The position numbers and the translations under genes were made by a program. This document shows positions 56,640-64,000 of a stretch of DNA of 64,000 nt, in pieces (within the stretch, counting starts at the first letter, position 1; every line of letters starts with the position of its first letter). The notes under the pieces were generated by a model, which saw only the letters and a program-made list of their open reading frames with translations, had not been told where the DNA came from and did not search any database. Source of the DNA: Aedes albopictus (Eukaryota > Arthropoda > Insecta > Diptera > Culicidae); the NCBI RefSeq assembly GCF_035046485.1, contig NC_085137.1, positions 42,897,155 to 42,961,154 on the forward strand, written 5' to 3'.

Positions 56640-57480
56640 TTGTTACCATGACCTAAGATATCCCAACTGATCTGATACTGTCTATAGAACTTTCAGAAGA
56701 TTTACTGGACATGATAGATTACAAATCGTAGCTTTGTATAATGAAAGAAGTTATCGTTACACGCGTAGTCTTTAGGATCTAATCTCATGAACAACTTGGA
56801 TGACCTAGGATATCCCGACTGATCTGATACCTGTCAATTGAATTTTCAGAAGACTTACTGGACGTTATGGAATATAAATCGTAGCTTTGTATAATGAAAG
56901 AAATTATCGTAACACCCGTAGACTCCAGGATCTGAACTCAAAAACAGTTTGGATGACCCAGGATATCCCAACTGTTCTGAAACTGTCTTTTGAACTTTCA
57001 GAGGACATACTGGACATGATAGATTACAAATCGTAGCTTTTTATAATGAAAGAAGTTACCGTTACACTCGTAGACTTCAGGGTCTGAACTCAAGAACAGT
57101 TTGGATGACCTAGGATATCCCAACTATTCTGATATTGTTTTTTGAACTTCCAGAAGACTTTCTGGGCATGATAGATTACAAATCGTAGCTTTTTATAACG
57201 AAAGAAGTTACCGTTACATCCGGATATTCAAGGATATCCCGTCTGATCTGACTTGGATCACAGTCAGCCTATCAAAATCGTCGGTTTACCTACCATTGAT
57301 AGTGACAGAGAGCAACTCGGACTGTTTATTGAACTTTCAGAAGACTCACTGTACATGATAGACTTCAAATCATAGCTTTGTATAGTGAAAAAAGTTACCG
57401 TTAGACGTGTAGACTTAAGGGTCTAAACTCAAAACAGTTTGGATGACTTAGGATATCCAGAAAAAGATAATCTGCATCAT
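56640..57480. repeat. 152-base tandem repeat
   Basis: The word GATATCCC recurs at 56659, 56811, 56963 and 57115, a constant spacing of 152 bases, with CATGATAGATTACAAATCG and AATGAAAGAAGTTA once per unit. Later units (57220-57480) are rearranged. Confidence 0.8.
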
Positions 57481-57609
57481 ACTCTACCCTTTCTATGCTA
57501 TTGAGCACCAGAACCACAGAAATACATAAAAAACACCCTATAATAAAACTTGAAAAAAATCCGGCTACAAATGGTACCCATGAAATATAAAACGATGGAA
57601 CAAAAAAAA

Positions 57610-57670
57610 CGATGACTTGTTCCAAAAACAGGGGAAACCATTTCGCCCCGGGTGTTCATTATGCCCCGAG
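57610..57670. repeat. orphan end of a GGGG-type element
   Basis: CGCCCCGGGTGTTCATTATG then CCCCGAGTTCCCCTA looks like a right end of the TA-flanked GGGG element group. No left partner was found. Confidence 0.35.
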
Positions 57671-57699
57671 TTCCCCTACAATTCAAACAAACGTTATTA

Positions 57700-58468
57700 A
57701 GAGCAAAAAAGAACCAGCGATGTCTTAATAAGTTTCTCCAGCGCCACCTTCAGAAATTCCTCCAGGTAAGTATTTCTTCAGGAACTTCTCCAGGGATTCC
57801 TTCAGGAATTCCTCAAGGGACTTCTCCAGAATTTTTCGTTTTTGTGCTCCATAAACATCTTGCGGGGTTCTGATAGTGATTGTTTCAGGGCTTGCTCCAA
57901 GAAATGATTCAGGAATTCCTCCCTCGATTCCTTATAAAATGTTGAGAGAAACTCATGCATGGATGCATCGACAAATTCCTCCAGGAATTTTCGCAAAGCT
58001 TCCATCAAGAATTCCTCTAGGAATTTAACATTACTCCGGGAATTTTCCTGGGATATCTTTAGAACTTCCTCCCGTGGTTGTTCCAATGCTTTATTTCGAG
58101 GATTCCTTAAGGTTTTCTTTCGAAGATTTCTTCAGGGATTTCTCCATTTATTTCATTAAAATTTCTGCTAGAGTTTGCTCCATCTGAAATTATTCGAAGT
58201 ATTTATACAGGAATAACCTCCAGGAATTCTTCCAGAAAATTTAACCAGATAGTATTCAAAATAAATCTAGGAATTCCTTAGAAATTTTGTACAAAAAATC
58301 CTTAGAGAATTTCTTTAATAATTCACCCAGAAGATAATGCAGACATGGATTCTTTCGTATTTTTTATTCAAGGAATCCTACAGAAATTCTTCCAGGAATT
58401 TGTTAAGAAAGCTCTCGTAAAGGATTTCGTAAGAAATTTCTCATGGGATTGCTTCCGGGATTTCTCAT
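57700..58468. repeat. degenerate 15-base TTCCTCCAGGAATT-type array
   Basis: TTCCTCCAGGAATTTTCGC- and CAGGAATTCCTC-type units. Interrupted at 58469 by the GGGAACGTCC element and resuming to 58730. Confidence 0.75.
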
Positions 58469-58640
58469 GGGAAACGTCCATAAATTACGTCACGCAAAAA
58501 TTGCCCAGTTTCAAATACCCCCCTCCCCCTATGTCACACTTTTTGTATGAGACGTCTGAAATTTTTGTATGGGTCGTCACACTTTGCCTAACCCCCCCCC
58601 CTCCGCTCCTAAAAGCGTGACGTAATTTATGGACGTACCC
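58469..58640. mobile_element. 172-base GGGAACGTCCAT inverted-repeat element, copy 2
   Basis: GGGAAACGTCCATAAATTAC at the left, complement of GGGTACGTCCATAAATTACG at the right. C-rich tracts and GTCACACTTTTTGTATGAGA are shared with copy 1. Confidence 0.78.
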
Positions 58641-58730
58641 AGAGGGTTTCTTCAGGAATGCCTCCAAGAAATCCTCCAGGGATTACCTTGGGAACTCCTT
58701 CTGTAATTGTTTCAGAAATAACGCCAGGTA

Positions 58731-59512
58731 CCGTAATCCGGGGTCAAATTGATCACTTTAAAACAACTTTTGCGGATAACTTTAGTGACAATTGAAATAT
58801 TGCCAAAAGAATTACTGTAAAATCAGTACCCAGTGGATCTCTATAAAACCATGTGACAGAATTTTGTACAACAAATTTAAACTTTTAGTTAAATTACTTC
58901 AAAAATAAAAAATTGAAGATGCCACTTTGGGGCGAATTTGATCAGTATACAATTAAGCATCGGTTAAAAAGAAATATTTCCTTACCCACTTAATTTTGCT
59001 TTTCTCAACCCGAATAACGCGTCAAAACTCTTACAACTGGTGAATTTGCCACTTTAAATGCAAAAGTAAATTTTGAAATTTCCACCTTAACGCCTGAAGG
59101 TAGGCAATTTCCTTTGAAATAAGTGATTTCTGTTACAATAAATGACTTTTTCGTCAAAAAAGAACTTTTTTTTAGCCTATTCATATTCAGAAAAGCTTCA
59201 TTACTTTCCAACCCAGGCTTAACAAAAATGTTAAAACAAAAAAAATTCGGGGAGTCCTAGTGGCAATCGTTTGTTTAGAAGCAATGATTTCAGCCAAGTG
59301 AGAAATACATTGCAAATTCCTAAAAACAATAAGGCAAAACTAACTTTTTTCTAAACAAATAAAAGTCTAAACTCATCTCTAGACATTTATGTACTAGATG
59401 AGGTAAGAAGATTGCGATTATTGTGACGTTTAGAAGTTCCTGGTATGCAATTACAATGTAGTACCCAAATGATCAATTTCACCCCGCTGATCAATTTGAC
59501 CCCGGTTTACGG
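58731..59512. mobile_element. 782-base TA-flanked element (CCGTAAWCCGGGG ends)
   Basis: CCGTAATCCGGGGTCAAATT at the left and complement of CCGTAAACCGGGGTCAAATT at the right, followed by GATCA on both. TA at 58729-58730 and 59513-59514. No transposase. Confidence 0.85.
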
Positions 59513-59514
59513 TA

Positions 59515-60118
59515 TTATTTTAAAAATTCAGGAACTCTTTCTGCGATTTCTTCAGTACTTCCAGGGATTTTTTCAGAAACTCTTCCTGGGACTTCCTCAC
59601 GAATTCCTCCTGATATATCTTCTAGAATACTATCTGGAATTCCTCCACAGTTCCTCGAGGAATTCCTATAGGAGATTGTGAATATGTATTACGTAACTTA
59701 CTGGATCAAGCCGTTCCCCGCCATCTTAGCAAACTATAGTAGAGCAAGTAGTAGAGTCACTTGACATAATCCGGAACCACACGATGAGGGCGACTTGCTC
59801 CGCCAAAGCTTCACTCCTCAATGAGGCAGCTTCACACTGACAACGTCGTCATGGTGCTGGCTGATGCTTGCTAAGGGACGGACACGCTAGGGGAATAACA
59901 CTAAACTATAACACCCCGCAGAGGTCTTCCAGGGTTTTCTATGGAAATTCCTGCACGGACTCCTTTAAGAATACCTCCAGGGATTCTTCCAGTAATTCCT
60001 CCTGAGATATCTACAGGAATTTCTCAGGAAATTTCTCTTGGGATTCCTCCAGGAATTTTTCTAGGCATTCCTCCAGATCTTTGTACCGACTTTTCGAACC
60101 CTCTAAGCAGAATACCCT
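59515..60118. repeat. 15-base array with an unassigned 240-base interruption
   Basis: Array units at 59520-59680 and 59930-60090. 59690-59925 is non-array DNA of unknown nature. Confidence 0.6.
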
Positions 60119-60120
60119 TT

Positions 60121-60327
60121 TCGAATGAGTGTAATCAGTTTCGTACCTTTTAATTCCGCCCTATTTTGCTTATGCTTTGACAGATACGCGTATTTCAACT
60201 ACCACTTGTAAGTGGATAACTGACACTGAGGAAGATTACAAGTGATAGTCGAAATACGCGTATCTGTCAAAGGATAAGCAAAATAGGGTGGAATTAAAAG
60301 GTACGAAACTGATCACACTCATTCGAA
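60121..60327. mobile_element. 207-base near-perfect palindromic MITE
   Basis: TCGAATGAGTGTAATCAG at the left, complement of TCGAATGAGTGTGATCAG at the right. Arms of about 95 bases include ATACGCGTATTTC. A half copy lies at 19195. Confidence 0.85.
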
Positions 60328-60357
60328 TTCCTCCAGGCATTTCTCCAGGCATCCACA

Positions 60358-61149
60358 GTGGTCCACGAACCAGATTTACGAGGAAGGATGCATTTGGTGC
60401 CTTCAAATGAGTTTCTAGACAAATAGGTCTTCTACAAAGTTGTCCCTATTGTGACGTTCGATTTGCTCCAAACAGTTTTATTTTTGTTGCCATAACAAAT
60501 AGGAAGCAAGTACTAGATTGAAAGTAGTGAGCTGGATTTTTGTATGGTGAGATGATCAATTCTCCGTTTCTGCAATGAAATGGTGTAAACAGCGTGGGTT
60601 ATATGATTTCTTGCCTAATTTGATGCTGTTTGAGCAAAACTTTGGGTAACTGTGTTGTTGAAGTTGCATGAAATAAATAATACAACAACACAGCTACCCA
60701 AAGTTTTGCTCAAACACCATAAAATTAAGCAAGAAATCATATAACCCACGCTGTTTACACCATTTCATTGCAGAAACGGAGAATTGATCATCTCACCATA
60801 CAAAAATCCAGCTCACTACTTTCAATCTAGTATTTCACTGATTGCTTCCTATTGACAATTTATTTGAGTTTACCTGAAATAGTTTTGATTTTACCATGTT
60901 TTTTTCTGCGTGCAGCAAACTTGCTCAAAATTGATAGATCTGTAACTTTTCCAAAGAATGTATATAGTTATTCTTGCGATAAAAATGTTTGGTTTCCAAT
61001 TTCTTTGAAAATATTGACCACCCTAATTTTCATGTACATTGCAAAGAGGACCTTATTTAGGAACAACTTTGTAGAAGACCATATTTGTCTAAAAAATCAT
61101 TTGAAGGCGCTGAATGTATCTTTCCTCGTAAATCTGGTTCGTGGACCAT
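60358..61149. mobile_element. 790-base inverted-repeat element with very long arms
   Basis: Ends TGGTCCACGAACCAGATTTA and complement. The outer arms are about 90 bases. The inner arms (about 60515-60662 and 60690-60837) share about 147 bases with only a few mismatches, around a small loop near 60675. No clear target duplication. Confidence 0.82.
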
Positions 61150-62030
61150 TGTACATTCTTCCAGGAATTTCTCCAAGGACTCCCCGAGGAATTTCTAATG
61201 GAATTACCTCAAGAATTTCTCCATTAGTTCATCCAGGAATTTCTACCACAATTCCTCCAGTGATTCCTCCAGAAATTCTTCCACGAATTTCTCCAGCATT
61301 TCCTCCAGGAATTTCTCCATGCATTCTTTCAGGAATTCCTCCAGAAGCTCCAGATATTCCTTCATGAATTACTTTAGGAATTTCTCCATGAATACCTTCA
61401 GGGATTCCTCCAGGGATTCTTCCAGAGATTCTCCCAGGAATTGCCTCAGGGATTCAGGGAATCTTCAATATTCTTCCTCTAGGAATTCCTCCAAGGATTT
61501 TTTTAGGGATTCCTCCGGGAATTTATCCTAGAATTCTTCTAGGGACTCCCCCAGGGATTTCGTCTAGGATTCCTCCAGGGACTCTTGTAGAGAATCTACC
61601 GGGCATTCCACCAGGCATTCCTGCAGAAATTCTGCCAGAGATTCCTCCAGAAATTGATTTAGGGATACCTCCAAGTATTTCTCCAAGGATTTTTACAGGA
61701 ATTCCTCCAGAAATTCCACCAAGGATTCCTCCAGAAATTGCGCTAGGAATTCCACCAGGACTTTCTCAAAGTATTTTTTAAGACATTTATCCAGACATTT
61801 CTCACAGAATTCCTCCAGGATTTTTTTCCAGGAATTCATCCAAAAATGCCTCCAAGAATTCCTGTAAGGCTTTCTTTTGGAACTCCTTCAGGGTTTCCCC
61901 CTGGATTTTCTCCTAGTATTGTGTCAGGATTTTTTTCTAGAAGTTCCTCCAAGCATTCCTCTAAGATTTCCTCCAGGAATTGCTTCAGCGATTCCTCCAG
62001 GACAAGAATAGAGAATGTAACGGAATTTCA
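61150..62030. repeat. 15-base TTCCTCCAGGAATTY array, best preserved
   Basis: The cleanest block. The plus frame at 60852-61367 ends in a five-residue rhythm of the PPGIS type, as expected for a 15-base unit. Other frames give NSSRD-type repeats. Confidence 0.85.
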
Positions 62031-62040
62031 TGGAAAAATG

Positions 62041-62403
62041 TGGTTCCGGGTCATTTGGCCGAACGCCATTCGGCCGAAAGGGTTATTTGGCCGAATGCTC
62101 TTTGGCCGAAAAATTAATGATGAATTTAAGTGACCATGCCAATGTTCTCCGCATCAATATGACTCGAATGAACAGCCTATGATTCAAAGAAGGAAAAATA
62201 TTTGATAAAATTTTGACAGTTTCAAAGCCAATTAATCCCAAAATGTCAAAACTAGAAAGAATAGCCTATGATTAAAAGAAGGAAATATTTGTGGTGATCA
62301 AAATGGTAGTTAGACTTTAAAAAAATTTCTCTGAATTCATTTGATTATAATTCAGCCAAACGGCATTCGGCCAAACGGCGTTCGGCCAAATGGCCGGACA
62401 CCA
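62041..62403. mobile_element. 363-base foldback element (TTTGGCCGAA repeats), TSD AAAAATG
   Basis: AAAAATG at 62034-62040 and 62404-62410. Left end TGGTTCCGGGTCATTTGGCC, right end complement of TGGTGTCCGGCCATTTGGCC. Core shares CCTATGATTCAAAGAAGG with 18677 and 45580. Confidence 0.87.
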
Positions 62404-62519
62404 AAAAATGTCATAACATTTTTCAATTTCCATCACTTTCGGTGTAAATTTCTGTTGGTGAGTATCACCAGTCTATAGAATTGATTAGTTGTGAACAGTT
62501 ATCATTTCGCCGACAATGT

Positions 62520-62990
62520 TCGACCTGACGAGCAGTCTGGCATATACCAGATTCCCTGCAAGGACTGCCCGGCGGCTTACATTGACCAAACCCGTCGGAG
62601 GATTAAAGTCCGCATACGAATGCCGTAGTGTCGAATAGGAACAACGAATCGGATCATACGATGGAAACCAACCATGAAATAGATTGGGATAGTGCGAAGC
62701 TCATTAAAAGTGTGAGAAAAGCTTCACACTCAAACACATGGGAGTGAATGTTAATCAGCAGTGCCCAAAAACCGCTGATGAATGAAGACGATCCTCCCAT
62801 CATGTCGAGTCTATTCAATCTCATCGACACGAATCGGCTGCAGTAACATTCTCTCTCTCCGCGGACCCAGATCAGTACGAACAATATCGCAATCAGTCGG
62901 GCATTGTCCCGTAGATGGGCTGCATCGAGCCCGAAACCGGTCGGCATTAAGGTGATTTTTAGATTATTTTAACGATTGTAAGAACCATAA
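62520..62990 (+). pseudogene. Penelope-like element relic, GIY-YIG endonuclease and 3' end
   Basis: GIYQIPCKDCPAAYIDQTRR near 62539 is the GIY-YIG start with its paired Cys (YIG is YID here). After a frame break, HTMETNHEIDW near 62659 and, past a stop, SSAQKPLMNEDDPP and SLFNLIDTN follow in the order expected of Penelope-like elements. The 3' flank has CGAGCCCGAAACCGGTCGGC. Inactive. Confidence 0.75.
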
Positions 62991-63069
62991 GTGTCGTGTC
63001 TAGTCTCGCGTCGCGTTTCGTGAATGTCGTGATTGTTCTTACGTTAGCACTAAAAACACCAATTGATAG

Positions 63070-63414
63070 CTGTTCCAGGAATTTCTTCTTGTATACTTTT
63101 AGAAGTTTTCCCAGGAATTCTAACAGGGTTTCCTCCATGGATTTCTAAAGGAATTCTTCAGATTCAGATTGCTCCGAGATATCTTCCAGGGATGGCTCCA
63201 CGCATTTCTCAAGGGTTTCGTCTCGAGATTTCATTAAAATCATTAATTTTAGGGATATGCAATATGTATACAGGAACCTGGAAAATTTCCAAAGTCATCC
63301 AGAAATTCTTTCACAATTATCTCCAAGAAATCCTCTAGGAGTTCATCCACGGATTTGTTCAGGAATCCATCCAGCTCCTTCAAAGAAATTCCTACAAAAA
63401 TTCTTTCAGGAATA
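63070..63414. repeat. degenerate 15-base array
   Basis: TTCCAGGAATTTCTTC and TCCAGAAATTCTTTC units up to the TA element. Confidence 0.65.
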
Positions 63415-63416
63415 TA

Positions 63417-63608
63417 GGGTGACGAAGGGTATTATCGGCAGGTTTGTTCTCTTCCTCATGGAGGGTTTTTGTCGATCAAATTGCCTGAAACTTGGTTGTA
63501 TAATTTAGCTTGGTTGGGAAAGATTTGAGGCCAAGTTTGAGTTCAATAGGTTTCAAAAAACCCTCTATGACGAAGAGAACAAAACGGCCTAGAATACGTA
63601 AGTTCCCC
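63417..63608. mobile_element. 192-base TA-flanked MITE
   Basis: GGGTGACGAAGGGTATTATC at the left, complement of GGGGAACTTACGTATTCTAG at the right. Arms share TTTGTTCTCTTC and GAGGGTTTTT. TA at 63415-63416 and 63609-63610. Confidence 0.72.
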
Positions 63609-63649
63609 TATCTTGAGATTTTTTTTCAAAGAAATCCTTCAACAAATTA

Positions 63650-64000
63650 CCCATTGTTTTTTTTTTCAAAAACTTCTCCGGGGATTCCTCTAGGTGTTTT
63701 TTCCAAGGATGTTTAGAGGGCGTTCCTTCAGAAAGTTCTTCAGAGATTCTTCCAATAATTTGTCTAGAGACTTCTTCAGAAATTCCGTCGGGAATGCCTC
63801 AAGTGTCTCCTCCAACGACTGTTTTAGGCGTTTTAGGACTTATCCTAGGATTCCTTCAGGAATTCCACTAGGGATCTCCTTTCGAGTGTTAAAGATTTTC
63901 CAGATATTCCTTCAGGAATCCCTCCAGCAGTATCTTCAGGAGTTTACACAGGAATTCTTATAATAAGTTCTCCAGGGATTCTTTCAAGCAACATACGTGT
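63650..64000. repeat. degenerate 15-base array to window end
   Basis: CTCCGGGGATTCCTCTAGG and CTTCAGGAATTCC units. The block continues past the window. Confidence 0.7.

Noticed and set aside
1..64000. Integrated RNA-virus sequences, which are common in Aedes genomes
   Set aside because: No frame in the window shows recognisable flavivirus, rhabdovirus or other viral polymerase, capsid or glycoprotein motifs; retroelement matches explain the coding-like relics.

Overview
The window looks like mosquito nuclear DNA, most likely Aedes (Ae. aegypti or a close relative). The grounds are a Feilai-like tRNA-derived SINE, dense short inverted-repeat elements with TA target sites, R1-type, BEL/Pao and Penelope-like relics, very low gene density, and long degenerate arrays built on a TTCCTCCAGGAATTY-type 15-base unit. 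The species call is inference. A 500-base run of N lies at 4697-5196.

Only five protein genes are supported. Three are paralogous glycine N-acyltransferase-like (GNAT/FR47) genes on the plus strand at 10130, 31928 and 33383. Each has two exons and one short phase-0 intron at the same protein position. One is an intronless secreted protein with two CUB domains around a Pro/Tyr/Asn-rich linker (19925-21838). The last is urate oxidase on the minus strand (43488 to 34387): three exons, a 61-base first intron, an 8.06-kb second intron full of repeats, conserved catalytic residues and a C-terminal SKL peroxisome signal. The third acyltransferase gene and urate oxidase converge with 96 bases between their stop codons. 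One tRNA-like gene (anticodon AGC) with a good cloverleaf and a poly-T stop is at 13559-13630.

Everything else is repeats. 0-10 kb holds TA-flanked elements, two 293-base copies of one MITE, and a three-element nest at 7133-7800. 11-19 kb holds hAT-like elements with 8-base target duplications (12675-13047; 15242-17960) inside CTCAGGGG-type arrays, plus a foldback element. 22-25.7 kb is 15-base array. 26.4-31.3 kb is an old reverse-transcriptase relic split by a 5'-truncated R1-like element and by an 861-base TA element. 34.9-42.9 kb is the urate oxidase intron. 44.7-46.2 kb is a BEL/Pao pol relic split by two elements. 47.8-51.1 kb is a non-LTR element with RNase H split by a 2.29-kb TTAA-flanked (piggyBac-like) element. 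51.5-64 kb holds more TA elements, foldbacks, a 152-base tandem repeat, a long hairpin, a Penelope-like GIY-YIG relic and 15-base arrays.

The acyltransferases (acyl-CoA conjugation) and urate oxidase (purine-nitrogen breakdown) would both fit nitrogen or detoxification metabolism, and all three acyltransferases carry the same GATAAGATA motif upstream; a functional link is inference. I did not find a new defence or gene system. The most informative content is the insertion history: many elements have target duplications that can be read directly, and in two cases removing the insert gives back the expected reading frame of the host element.
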